Source: Flavobacteriales bacterium
GTDB lineage: Bacteria > Bacteroidota > Bacteroidia > Flavobacteriales_E > Vicingaceae
NCBI GenBank assembly: GCA_029262875.1
Contig: JAJCYO010000077.1
Coordinates: 1 to 32,046, forward strand
Length of the DNA stretch: 32,046 nucleotides
Direction: 5' to 3'
The position numbers and the translations under genes were made by a program. Numbering within the stretch: the first letter of the stretch is position 1; each line of letters starts with the position of its first letter. Under the pieces are notes generated by a model. It was not told where the DNA came from and ran no database searches. It was given only the letters and a program-made list of their open reading frames with translations. This document shows positions 7,241 through 15,588 of the stretch, one piece after another.

Positions 7241-9211
7241 TTACCTAAACTTCTTATCTTTTAGGTGAATCTTATTTTTTAGTTCGAAATTTAATTGATC
7301 AAATAATACCGATCTATATTTCAATGAGACCTCACCACCATAATACCTCGTCTTCATCACACCATTTTCTACCTCTCTTAAACTAGAAATATAAACCTCA
7401 AGAAATCTAGTTCTTTTAGTCTGTTTTAATAAATCTGAATAATTCATATTCATTGCTTCCATATACTCTTCAATTTTCCCTTCTCCTTTTCTACTCTCCA
7501 CATAGAGATAATTAATAAATTCTATCTCATTAACATCATACTCGTAAAAAATTCTAATATATCGGGGGTCAAGTATATGCAGTTTTGTTTTACTCCCTTT
7601 CGTTATTGTCGTATAAAAAGAAAATAATTCCAACTCTTTAAGAAGAGTAAATTTTTCCAAATCTGAGTATTTCAAATTAGTAAAATACATCGATTTTCTT
7701 GTAGGAAAACTTGTTATAACACTATCAAATAATTGCAACAGGGCAGTTGTGTCACTCAAACCATGGAACCTTATTGGAATCTTTTCACTTCCTTGTTTTA
7801 TATATCCTTTTAAATCATTATAAACTAAAAGTTTATTATTGCTCAACTTCTTTTGAACACTATCGTTCATTAGATCAATAGCGAACTGTCTGAATTCAAT
7901 ATTCTCATGCTCTATATATTTTTTAAGTAATTTATTTTTGGCTTCTTTATTATTTATTCGACTTAATGCATTAGATAAATCACATTCCTTACATTTCAAA
8001 ACCTCTCCAAGTTTAGAGTAAAAATCAAAGGCTTGTTCATTTGTAACAAACTTAGGAGTATCCTTCCAATAGAATTTCGCATTTACTTCATTAAGATCCT
8101 TCGGCCCCATAGCGAAAATATCTAAATCAAATTTTTCAAATAAGTTAGATTCCATTTTTGGTTTAGGTTTTTTCGTCATATAATCAACAAAATACCTTGA
8201 CGTATAAAAATTTTCTTCCCATGAATCTGAATTTATGTAACATTTTCTTCTAATTGATTCCATTAAATAATAAACATAAATCGAATTATCTGGATCTATA
8301 AGATGGAACTTAAAAGCTTTCTCAAGACATTCATTAAACTCAAAGTTGAATAAGTGAGCCTTTAAGATTTCTGGTTTACTTTTTTCTTTAAATTTTTTAA
8401 ATTGCTCCTTTCCAATCAAAAATAAACTACCAGACTCTTTACTGTGTTTTCGAAAGAATTGGGTAAAATTTTCAAGTCTCTCCTTAGAAAGAGGGTGAGT
8501 TGTACTCTCAATTTCATCTTTATATTTTGATTGACGAACCTGCTTTTTTTCCAATCTTTCCATTATTCTATATGAACTCAACAGTCCCTTAACATCATAT
8601 CCAGATTGATACAGCCATTCCAAAGCCAATGAGTCAGATTCTACCTCCATTTCAATAGAAAATTGTCGTTTTCTTTTTTTCCCAATATTAAAAAGTTCAA
8701 TATTAAATCTACCTTTTTCTTGTTGAACAAATAAGTGCAATGAATGCCGTTTATAATAATGTGCCAATTCATGAGCCATAATAGCAGCAATAGTGGCTTC
8801 ATCATGAACATACCCAAATAAACCAATATTAAAGAAAGTATATCCAGAACCTGTCATAAACGCGTTATAACTCCCATCCCGAACAAGATAAGCATGAACG
8901 CCTTTATCTTTCTTTAATTCCTCTGGCATAACTTTTTCAAGTATCTTATTCAAGTAATTTTCGAATTCTTCCCAGTCTCGATATGTTTGCCCCTCAGAAA
9001 CAATATTTGAAATCGCCATTGCCTGACCATCAGCATATCGATAGGTCATCCTTTCATATTTTCCAATTCTATAAAAATCAGGTAATCCTTTATAAATATG
9101 GCTTCTTAACTCAGGAATATCAATATCAGATAATTTTTGCTCTATTTCTAACTGAGATACAGCTATTTCTGGAATTAAAAAGAGCAAAAGATATAAGCAA
9201 AGTATTTTCAT
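7241..9211 (-). CDS. M48 family metalloprotease, exported
   Basis: A 656-residue protein with an N-terminal signal peptide (MKILCLYLLLFLI... to about residue 19) and an M48 zinc protease domain. The zinc site is HELAH (His147, Glu148, His151), with the third ligand Glu189 in EVESD. Related exported M48 proteases (BepA/YfgC type) process or degrade misfolded outer membrane proteins. The roughly 440 residues after the protease domain are not recognised; they are charged and lack obvious TPR repeats. The ATG at 9211 is chosen because it directly precedes the signal peptide, and because a good promoter lies just upstream; an earlier ATG at 9262 would sit inside that promoter. The gene is flanked by the two 48-bp repeats and may have arrived separately from its neighbours. 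Confidence 0.88.
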   Translation of the reverse strand: MKILCLYLLLFLIPEIAVSQLEIEQKLSDIDIPELRSHIYKGLPDFYRIGKYERMTYRYADGQAMAISNIVSEGQTYRDWEEFENYLNKILEKVMPEELKKDKGVHAYLVRDGSYNAFMTGSGYTFFNIGLFGYVHDEATIAAIMAHELAHYYKRHSLHLFVQQEKGRFNIELFNIGKKRKRQFSIEMEVESDSLALEWLYQSGYDVKGLLSSYRIMERLEKKQVRQSKYKDEIESTTHPLSKERLENFTQFFRKHSKESGSLFLIGKEQFKKFKEKSKPEILKAHLFNFEFNECLEKAFKFHLIDPDNSIYVYYLMESIRRKCYINSDSWEENFYTSRYFVDYMTKKPKPKMESNLFEKFDLDIFAMGPKDLNEVNAKFYWKDTPKFVTNEQAFDFYSKLGEVLKCKECDLSNALSRINNKEAKNKLLKKYIEHENIEFRQFAIDLMNDSVQKKLSNNKLLVYNDLKGYIKQGSEKIPIRFHGLSDTTALLQLFDSVITSFPTRKSMYFTNLKYSDLEKFTLLKELELFSFYTTITKGSKTKLHILDPRYIRIFYEYDVNEIEFINYLYVESRKGEGKIEEYMEAMNMNYSDLLKQTKRTRFLEVYISSLREVENGVMKTRYYGGEVSLKYRSVLFDQLNFELKNKIHLKDKKFR

Positions 9212-9232
9212 AAAATAGAAGAGAGTCCATTT

Positions 9233-9263
9233 CAAAGCTAACAATATCAACTTGGATTCCAAA
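9233..9263 (-). promoter_or_regulatory. Promoter of the M48 protease gene
   Basis: On the minus strand TTTG (9260-9263), a 19-base spacer and TAGCTTTG (9233-9240) match the Bacteroidota consensus exactly at both boxes. The expected start site leaves a leader of about 15-20 bases before the ATG at 9211. It lies inside the repeat-bounded segment, so the segment carries its own promoter. Confidence 0.7.
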
Positions 9264-9296
9264 AAAATCCTACTATCAAAAATTAATAATACTCGA

Positions 9297-9344
9297 TAAA
9301 TTAAATGTTGATTATCTCTTTTTTACCTAAGAATTTAGGTTTTT
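9297..9344. repeat. 48-bp direct repeat, sanA copy (copy A)
   Basis: This copy forms the last 13 codons and stop of the sanA gene plus a few bases beyond. The single difference from 7168-7215 falls in a third codon position (GAG here, GAA there), so both encode the same peptide. Confidence 0.9.
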
Positions 9345-9975
9345 TATGTATAATATAGAGGTCAATTACTGCTTTCGTTTTCGCAAAATATTCTCGAACT
9401 CGAGTTTTTAATGAGTACTTTTCTGGTGGATCTTTTGCAGCAAACCCCACAGCATCTATTTCATACTTTGCAGCAATAAATAATGCACGCTCAACATGAA
9501 ACCGTTGTGAAACAATAATAAACTTACTTTGTCCAAATACTTTTTTACACCTTACCACAGAATCTAAGGTTCTAAATCCTGCAAAATCGAGTGTAATAGC
9601 ATTTTCTGGAACGCCTTTTTCTATCAATGCTTGTAGCATTTGTTTGGGCTCATTGTATTCTTTTAGACTATTATCACCACTTACAATGATGTGTTTGATT
9701 TTGCCAGTATGATACAACTTAGCTGCGGCATCAATCCTATACTTAAAATATAAATTAGTTGTTCCTCTTGTTGTATATCTACTTGTCCCTAATAGTAAAG
9801 CTACATTATTATCTTTAGGAGTATTAGATACAACATCATAAACATTCTCTTTAGCTGAATGGATAATTATCCAATTAGAAAAAATAATAAAACCTATTAA
9901 CAATAATGTTGCACCAATCGTCCATTTGTTAAAAAAGAGTTTTTTTATTTTGATAAATAGTGACTTGATCTTCAT
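9301..9975 (-). CDS. sanA: SanA/YdcF-like DUF218 membrane protein
   Basis: A 224-residue protein with a single N-terminal membrane helix (about residues 19-37) and a periplasmic DUF218 domain. Motifs shared with SanA are VALLLGTSRY, FKYRIDAAAKLYHTGKI, IVSGDNSLKEYNEP, then LDFAGFRTLDSVVRCKKVFG and VSQRFHVERALFIA. SanA in enterobacteria affects envelope barrier function (vancomycin exclusion at high temperature); the biochemical reaction is not known. The gene follows the UbiA gene by 18 bases and is probably co-transcribed with it. Its last 13 codons are duplicated downstream of the M48 gene, so its 3' end looks like an insertion site that was restored. Family assignment is firm; a role in the envelope is inferred. 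Confidence 0.93.
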   Translation of the reverse strand: MKIKSLFIKIKKLFFNKWTIGATLLLIGFIIFSNWIIIHSAKENVYDVVSNTPKDNNVALLLGTSRYTTRGTTNLYFKYRIDAAAKLYHTGKIKHIIVSGDNSLKEYNEPKQMLQALIEKGVPENAITLDFAGFRTLDSVVRCKKVFGQSKFIIVSQRFHVERALFIAAKYEIDAVGFAAKDPPEKYSLKTRVREYFAKTKAVIDLYIIHKKPKFLGKKEIINI

Positions 9976-9993
9976 TTAATGATAACGCTATTC

Positions 9994-10929
9994 TTAAAGG
10001 ATTATGTATAAATCAAGTAAAACAAATATTGCAAACAATACACTCGCAATACCATTAGTGGTGAAAAATGCTAAATTGACTTTGCTCAAATCGTTAGGTT
10101 TCACTAAAAAGTGTTGATAGGATAACAAACCAATAAACAACCCACTTCCAATCCAATAAAATAGTCCTAATTCTGCATAATAACCAGCATATAGTATAAA
10201 CATTGCTGTAATAAAGTGTAGAAAATTAGATAGCATTAATGCATTCTTCTTTCCCAATAAAACTGGTATCGAATGTAATTTTTGCTCCTTATCAAATTCT
10301 TCATCTTGTAAAGCATAAATGATATCAAAACCACTTACCCAGAACAATACTGAAAAAGAAAAGAATAAGGGTAACCAATCAAACTGGCCCGTTACGGCTA
10401 AATAAGCTCCAATTGGAGCTAATGACAAGCCTAAGCCCAATACCAAATGACAAAGAGCTGTAAAACGTTTGGTTAAACTGTAGCCCAAAACAACGGCTAA
10501 CGCAACCGGAGATAAATAAAAACAAAGCGGATTAATAAAGTAGGTAGTTATAATAAACAAGACACAGTTTACTATCACGAAAATCAGGGCCGACTGAGAT
10601 GATATTGTACCATTTGGAATTTCCCTTACCTCAGCAGTTCGGGGATTAGCCAAATCTATTTTTCTGTCAATAAATCGATTAAACGCCATAGCCGCACTTC
10701 GAGCAAATACCATACATAAAACAACAAGTACCAATTTCACCACCATAAAACTGCCTGGAAAAATAGTGGAATGCCATCCTGGAGTAATAGATGAGACCCA
10801 ATCTCCAACAGATGAAGTTTCAAGAAAAATTGAAGATCCCTTTGTTAATGCCAAAAAGAAACCAATTAGCGCAAATGGTAGAGCAAAAATGGTATGGCTA
10901 AATTTTATGAGGGATAGGTAATTTTTCAT
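9994..10929 (-). CDS. UbiA family prenyltransferase (possibly MqnP)
   Basis: A 311-residue multi-pass membrane enzyme of the UbiA family, which attaches a polyprenyl chain to an aromatic ring. The first Asp-rich motif is NRFIDRKIDLANPRT (Asp88, Asp92), the second YALQDEEFDKEQ (Asp208, Asp213). The close match to the 4-hydroxybenzoate type, with no ubiquinone genes here and mqnB and mqnD in the same window, suggests it prenylates the futalosine-pathway intermediate as MqnP. The ATG at 10929 gives the family N-terminus MKNYLSLIKFSHTIFALPFA; the longer frame to 11091 would overlap ettA. A loop of about 30 residues between the first two helices looks longer than usual. It heads the run towards sanA. 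Confidence 0.9.
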   Translation of the reverse strand: MKNYLSLIKFSHTIFALPFALIGFFLALTKGSSIFLETSSVGDWVSSITPGWHSTIFPGSFMVVKLVLVVLCMVFARSAAMAFNRFIDRKIDLANPRTAEVREIPNGTISSQSALIFVIVNCVLFIITTYFINPLCFYLSPVALAVVLGYSLTKRFTALCHLVLGLGLSLAPIGAYLAVTGQFDWLPLFFSFSVLFWVSGFDIIYALQDEEFDKEQKLHSIPVLLGKKNALMLSNFLHFITAMFILYAGYYAELGLFYWIGSGLFIGLLSYQHFLVKPNDLSKVNLAFFTTNGIASVLFAIFVLLDLYIIL

Positions 10930-11008
10930 TTTTTTATTCAAATGAACCTCAAAAATAAGAATACGCTGAATAAAATTTCGATATTTGTTGTAAAATAACC
11001 TTACAACT

Positions 11009-12694
11009 ATGAGTGACGACAAAAAAGTAATTTTTTCAATGAATAAAGTGGGCAAAACATTGCCTAATGGACAAGTAATTTTGAAAGACATTTACCTTTC
11101 TTTCTTCTATGGAGCTAAAATTGGAATCATTGGATTGAATGGTTCTGGTAAGTCAACTGTGATGAAAATTATTGCTGGTGTTGAAGAAAAGTATCAAGGT
11201 GATGTCACCTTCTCTCAAGGTTATTCTATAGGTTATTTGGAACAAGAACCTAAGTTGGATGAAACAAAAACCGTCAAAGAAATTGTACAGGAAGGTGCTC
11301 AAGAAACCATAGATGTTTTAGCAGAATACGAAGCTGTAAACAATAGTTTTGGAGACCAAGAGGTTTTAGACAATCCAGATAAAATGGAAGAAGTGATGAA
11401 GCGTCAAGCTGAATTACAGGATCAGATTGATGCACTTGATGCTTGGGAGCTGGATACAAAATTGTCACGTGCCATGGACGCTTTAAATTGCCCTCCAGAA
11501 GATGCATTAATTAAGAACCTCTCAGGAGGGGAATTAAGAAGAGTTGCATTATGCAGGTTATTATTAAAAAATCCTGACATCTTATTATTAGATGAACCTA
11601 CCAATCACTTAGACACAGAATCCGTTTACTGGTTAGAACAACATTTACAACAATATAAAGGAACAGTAATAGCAATTACCCACGATCGATATTTCTTGGA
11701 TAATGTTGCCGGTTGGATTTTGGAATTAGACCGAGGACATGGTATACCATGGGAAGGAAATTATTCTTCTTGGTTAGATCAAAAATCGAAACGATTGGCT
11801 CAAGAAGAAAAAACCGAAAGCAAACGTAGAAAAACATTACAACGTGAGTTAGAATGGAGCCAAATGAATGCTAAAGGAAAACGTACAAAATCAAAGGCTC
11901 GTTTAGCAAATTACGACAAATTGTTAAGTGAAAGTGCCAATGAAAAAGAAGCAAAATTGGAGTTGTTTATTCCTAATGGGCCTCGTTTAGGAAATGAAGT
12001 CTTAGATGTAGAAAATATTTCTAAAGGATATGACGATAAGCTGTTATATGAAAATTTGACATTTAAATTACCCCCTGCAGGGATTGTCGGAATTATCGGT
12101 CCAAATGGTGCCGGTAAAACAACATTGTTCAGAATGATCATGGGAGAAGAAACTCCAGACCAGGGAAGCTTTAAGGTTGGTGAAACAGTAAAATTAGGAT
12201 ATGTTGATCAATCTCATGAAGACTTAATCGCAGATAAAACCATTTTTGAAGTGTTTTCTGGAGGAACAGAAATGATGGAATTTGGGGGAAGAACAATTAA
12301 TTCAAGAGCTTATTTATCGCGATTTAATTTTCAAGGTTCGGATCAAAATAAAAAAGTAGGAATCCTATCTGGTGGAGAAAGGAACCGGTTACACTTAGCG
12401 ATGGCCATTAAGCAAGAAGCCAATGTTTTACTGTTAGATGAGCCTACTAACGATTTAGATGTAAATGCCATCAGAGCCTTAGAAGAAGGCTTAGAACACT
12501 TTGCTGGCTGTGCAGTTGTCATTTCTCACGACAGGTGGTTTTTGGATAGAATTTGTACACACATCTTAGCATTTGAAGGAAATTCTGAAGTAGTTTTCTT
12601 TGAAGGATCTTATTCTGATTATGAAGAAAATAGAAGAAAACGATTAGGGAACGAACCTACAAGATTTAAGTATAAAAAGCTCGTTAAAAGTTAG
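11009..12694 (+). CDS. ettA: Energy-dependent translational throttle protein, ABC-F ATPase
   Basis: EttA binds the ribosomal E site and gates the first steps of elongation according to the ATP/ADP level. The 561-residue length is typical. Two ABC domains without membrane segments are visible: Walker A GLNGSGKST (about 42-50) and GPNGAGKTT (about 363-371), signature LSGGE (about 171 and 454), and Walker B LLLDEPTNHLD and LLLDEPTNDLD. Between them lies the linker with KGKRTKSKARLANYDKL, which is characteristic of EttA rather than of Uup or the resistance ABC-F proteins, and a complete C-terminal FFEGSYSDYEENR. The gene diverges from the UbiA gene with 79 bases between them; I see no clear promoter match there. 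A weak AT-rich hairpin (12675-12703) spans its stop codon. Confidence 0.97.
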   Translation: MSDDKKVIFSMNKVGKTLPNGQVILKDIYLSFFYGAKIGIIGLNGSGKSTVMKIIAGVEEKYQGDVTFSQGYSIGYLEQEPKLDETKTVKEIVQEGAQETIDVLAEYEAVNNSFGDQEVLDNPDKMEEVMKRQAELQDQIDALDAWELDTKLSRAMDALNCPPEDALIKNLSGGELRRVALCRLLLKNPDILLLDEPTNHLDTESVYWLEQHLQQYKGTVIAITHDRYFLDNVAGWILELDRGHGIPWEGNYSSWLDQKSKRLAQEEKTESKRRKTLQRELEWSQMNAKGKRTKSKARLANYDKLLSESANEKEAKLELFIPNGPRLGNEVLDVENISKGYDDKLLYENLTFKLPPAGIVGIIGPNGAGKTTLFRMIMGEETPDQGSFKVGETVKLGYVDQSHEDLIADKTIFEVFSGGTEMMEFGGRTINSRAYLSRFNFQGSDQNKKVGILSGGERNRLHLAMAIKQEANVLLLDEPTNDLDVNAIRALEEGLEHFAGCAVVISHDRWFLDRICTHILAFEGNSEVVFFEGSYSDYEENRRKRLGNEPTRFKYKKLVKS

Positions 12695-12719
12695 TTAGCT
12701 TTTCTCTAATCTAATATTT

Positions 12720-12752
12720 TTTGTCAAAAATTTAACAAATTTTTTATATTTT
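12720..12752 (+). promoter_or_regulatory. Probable promoter of the T9SS type B protein gene
   Basis: TTTG (12720-12723) and TATATTTT (12745-12752, one mismatch to TAnnTTTG) are separated by 21 bases. The transcript would have a leader of about 60 bases that contains the hairpin at 12781-12797. Confidence 0.5.
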
Positions 12753-12780
12753 CACGCAACCATTAAAGCGTAAAATGAGT

Positions 12781-12797
12781 CTTAACCAAAGGTTAAG
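12781..12797 (+). promoter_or_regulatory. Perfect hairpin in the leader of the surface protein gene
   Basis: CTTAACC-AAA-GGTTAAG is a perfect 7-bp inverted repeat with a 3-base centre, located 20 bases before the ATG. There is no T-run, so it is not a terminator. It could be an operator or a leader structure. Confidence 0.4.
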
Positions 12798-12817
12798 CAA
12801 TATTTAAACACTGAAAA

Positions 12818-14971
12818 ATGAAAAAATTATCTCTACTTCTATCCCTTTGTGCAATCTTCTTAAGCTCTCAAGCTCAGGTAACTGTAAGTAATGTAGCTCC
12901 GTACAACACTCCTACTTTTTTAGTAAATAATGTACTATTGGGAAGTGGTGTAACCGCTTCTAATATAACTTTTGCGGGACAAGGTGCTCAAATAGGTTTT
13001 TTCTATGGAGGGTTAAATGGAACTCCTGCTTTAGGAATTGACTCTGGTATTGTACTTTCTTCTGGAGATGTAAACGATATTCCTCCTGGAGGAAACCAAC
13101 CTGATCAAGGACAATATGGGGGGCCTGGAGATCCTGACTTAGTGACCATTGCTCAATCTGTAATTCCTGGTATTACATCTTCTGCAGATGGTGCTTTCCT
13201 TGAATTTGATTTTACACCTGTAGGAGATTCTGTTAAATTTAATTTTGTTTTTGCTTCTGAAGAGTACCCTACATATATTAATTCCCCCTTTAACGATATT
13301 TTTGCCTTTTTTATTAGTGGTCCTGGAATAGTTGGACCATATGCTTCACCCGGAGCATTCCCAAATGGTGCTGTAAATATTGCACAGGTTCCTGGCACTT
13401 CAATGCCAATAACCATTAGCACCATATACAATGACCCTGCTCAAACTCCACCAACTATGAACCCTCAGTATTACATTAGCAATACCAGTGAACAAAGTCA
13501 TGAATTTAATGGGTTTACAACTGTGATAAGTGCATCTTATGGTGTTCAGTGTGGAGGAACCTACCACTTTAAATTAGCAATAGCAGATTGCCAAGATGAT
13601 TGGCTCGATACAGGTGTATTTTTAGAAGCTGCCAGTTTTAGTTCTGATGAGCCAGTACAAATAGATGTAACTACGGTAACTGGAGATTCTACTATCATTG
13701 AAGGGTGCGCTGGTGCTGTTTTAAACTTCACCAGACCAGATACAGCTGGTCAGTATACCGTTCAATTTAATATTGGTGGTAATGCTATAAATGGAACAGA
13801 TTATAATTTCTTAATCGATAGTGTAACTTTTCAACCAGGATTTGACACAACAAGTTTAACCATTACACCTATTTTAGATGCTTTAGCTGAAGGACAAGAT
13901 ACCATTGTCATTACCGTTTTTACAATTAATGCTTGTGGAGATACCACCATATCAGTCGGTGTCATATATATCTTAGATTTACCAGATATGCAGACCTTTG
14001 CACCTGACACGACTTTGCTTTGTCCATTATCTACACTTCCTATTACTGCTTCGGCTTCTGGTGCAGCTCCTCCATTTACGTATTCATGGACAGATTCTCA
14101 GGGGAACCCTATAGGAAACGGCTCAACAATTAATGTTCAAGGATTACAAACAGATACATTTTATGTCAATATAACGGATAGTTGTAATTTGATAACCTTA
14201 ACCGATACCGTCATTCTCACATTGACTATCCCTCCACTTACGTTAACAGTACCAAACGACACCTTAATATGTCCTGGAGATCAAGTCACAATAACAGCTG
14301 TTGGTGGTGGTGGACAACCAGGCTATACTTATCAGTGGAACCCTGGAGGAATCAATGATTCAACAATAACAGTAAACCCACTTGTCACAACAAGCTATGT
14401 TGTTTCTATGGTTGATGTCTGTAATACCGTAACCATGTTTGATACTGTTGAGGTCAATGCAGATTATACACCAATGACGGTAACAATCCCTCCTGTGGAT
14501 TGGGTCTGTGTTGGTATCCCAATGGAAGTCTCTGCAATTGTCAATGATGGTAGACTAAACTATTCATACAATTGGTCTGACGGAATAAATTCATTTAGTG
14601 GGAATCCTTTCATGTATCCAACCGATGATCCTGCTATGCTTACGTTAAATTTGGTAGTTACTGATTTATGTGGGAATCAAGAAATTGGAACAGTTGATAT
14701 TGAGGTAGTTGCTTGTGCTGTTATCGTTCCAAACGTTATTACACCTAACGGTGATGGTATGAATGACTTCTTAGTTTTTGAAAATTTAGAACATTTCCCG
14801 AACAACCGTTTAGTAATCTATAACCGTTGGGGGCAAAACTTATACGAAGTTAATGGTTATCAAAACAACTGGAATGGAGATGGCAATGCGGATGGAACAT
14901 ACTTCTACTTGCTTGAATTAAACAATTCTGACAACACGATTCACAAGGGAACATTTACCATATTTGAATAA
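12818..14971 (+). CDS. Choice-of-anchor L surface protein with T9SS type B domain
   Basis: A 717-residue exported protein. Residues 1-20 are a signal peptide. Residues about 28-275 form a choice-of-anchor L domain (FVFASEEYPTYI, NDIFAFFISGPG, FKLAIADCQDDWLDTGVFLE). Residues about 280-385 resemble a Calx-beta domain (NGTDYNF, VTFQPG, EGQDTIVITV). Three Ig/PKD-like repeats follow (about 390-470, 471-550 and 551-632), each with a Cys near its start and a DxC near its end. Residues about 634-717 are the gliding-motility type C-terminal domain (VPNVITPNGDGMNDF, YNRWGQNLYE, DGTYFYLLEL), which sends the protein through the type IX secretion system to the cell surface. Likely an adhesin or matrix protein; the binding partner cannot be told. 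Confidence 0.93.
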   Translation: MKKLSLLLSLCAIFLSSQAQVTVSNVAPYNTPTFLVNNVLLGSGVTASNITFAGQGAQIGFFYGGLNGTPALGIDSGIVLSSGDVNDIPPGGNQPDQGQYGGPGDPDLVTIAQSVIPGITSSADGAFLEFDFTPVGDSVKFNFVFASEEYPTYINSPFNDIFAFFISGPGIVGPYASPGAFPNGAVNIAQVPGTSMPITISTIYNDPAQTPPTMNPQYYISNTSEQSHEFNGFTTVISASYGVQCGGTYHFKLAIADCQDDWLDTGVFLEAASFSSDEPVQIDVTTVTGDSTIIEGCAGAVLNFTRPDTAGQYTVQFNIGGNAINGTDYNFLIDSVTFQPGFDTTSLTITPILDALAEGQDTIVITVFTINACGDTTISVGVIYILDLPDMQTFAPDTTLLCPLSTLPITASASGAAPPFTYSWTDSQGNPIGNGSTINVQGLQTDTFYVNITDSCNLITLTDTVILTLTIPPLTLTVPNDTLICPGDQVTITAVGGGGQPGYTYQWNPGGINDSTITVNPLVTTSYVVSMVDVCNTVTMFDTVEVNADYTPMTVTIPPVDWVCVGIPMEVSAIVNDGRLNYSYNWSDGINSFSGNPFMYPTDDPAMLTLNLVVTDLCGNQEIGTVDIEVVACAVIVPNVITPNGDGMNDFLVFENLEHFPNNRLVIYNRWGQNLYEVNGYQNNWNGDGNADGTYFYLLELNNSDNTIHKGTFTIFE

Positions 14972-14994
14972 ATAGTCCTCTTTATAGATAAATT

Positions 14995-15025
14995 AAAAAA
15001 GCCTGAAGTTTACTTCAGGCTTTTT
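14995..15025. terminator. Bidirectional terminator overlapping an end codon region
   Basis: GCCTGAAGT and ACTTCAGGC (9-bp stem, extended by an A-run and a T-run, two-base centre) lie between two converging genes. The right arm and T-run encode the last codons and stop of the minus-strand HD-domain gene. Confidence 0.88.
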
Positions 15026-15588
15026 AGATAGTGATAATATTCTAATTTGCTTGGTCGCCTTAATTGTAAAGAAGAGGGAGTATGGTATTCATGTTTTTTT
15101 AAAAACTTAATTTGAAGCCCATTCCAATCTTCCTCTGAAAGATGAAAACCATATTCACCAAGTTCCTTATGCAATGTCTGTGCAATTTCACCTACATCGC
15201 TTCTTCCTAAATAATCGTAATCGGCATCACTCATTATTTTCTCAAGTAATGAGATTGGTCTCGCTTTTATTCTCGTGGTTAAAATAACATCTCCTATTGT
15301 TTTAATTTGTTTCTCATTGTATCCGAATTTAGGCAACACTTCTTCTATCATTTTAACTGCTAACTCTTCATTGTGTTCGTACCGAAAGATGAACCCTGCA
15401 TCATGATACAATGCAGCAGTATTGATAATCAATTTTTCTTCTTGAGGAACATCTTCTAATTCAGCTATTTTAATGGATACTTCATAAACATCCATGGTAT
15501 GGTGAATCCCATGGTAATATAGATTGGGACTTAATTCAGTCTCCAATCGCTCAATAATGTATTTCTTAGCTCCTTTAAAATCTACCAT
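15010..15588 (-). CDS. HD domain-containing protein (metal-dependent phosphohydrolase)
   Basis: A 192-residue soluble protein of the HD superfamily. The metal-binding residues are visible: an HH pair at 29-30, the YHDAG motif (His62, Asp63) and a later Asp121 in SDADYDYLGR. HD proteins hydrolyse phosphate esters, often of nucleotides; the substrate here is unknown. The ATG at 15588 overlaps the TGA of the cyclase gene by one base (TGATG), and a GTG one codon earlier would give a four-base overlap. Either way the two are translationally coupled. That coupling makes a nucleotide-related role, such as cyclic nucleotide turnover, worth testing, but it is not a HD-GYP protein and the idea is inference. 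Its 3' end forms part of a terminator. Confidence 0.88.
   Translation of the reverse strand: MVDFKGAKKYIIERLETELSPNLYYHGIHHTMDVYEVSIKIAELEDVPQEEKLIINTAALYHDAGFIFRYEHNEELAVKMIEEVLPKFGYNEKQIKTIGDVILTTRIKARPISLLEKIMSDADYDYLGRSDVGEIAQTLHKELGEYGFHLSEEDWNGLQIKFLKKHEYHTPSSLQLRRPSKLEYYHYLKSLK

Larger units (their letters stand above)
7168..9344 (-). other. Candidate one-gene insertion bounded by 48-bp direct repeats
   Basis: The segment between the two repeat copies holds only the M48 protease gene with its own promoter. One copy forms the 3' end of sanA, the other is left stranded on the far side. This is the pattern left by integration at the 3' end of a gene when the incoming DNA carries a matching gene end. 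No recombinase is present, and a past sanA duplication with loss of most of one copy is an alternative. Confidence 0.4.

Noticed and set aside
7168-9344. An integron cassette as explanation for the repeat-bounded M48 gene
   Set aside because: The repeats lack GTTRRRY core sites and the paired arms of an attC site, and no integrase is in the window.
10930-11091. N-terminal extension of the UbiA frame
   Set aside because: It overlaps the divergent ettA start and does not look like the family; the ATG at 10929 gives the normal N-terminus.
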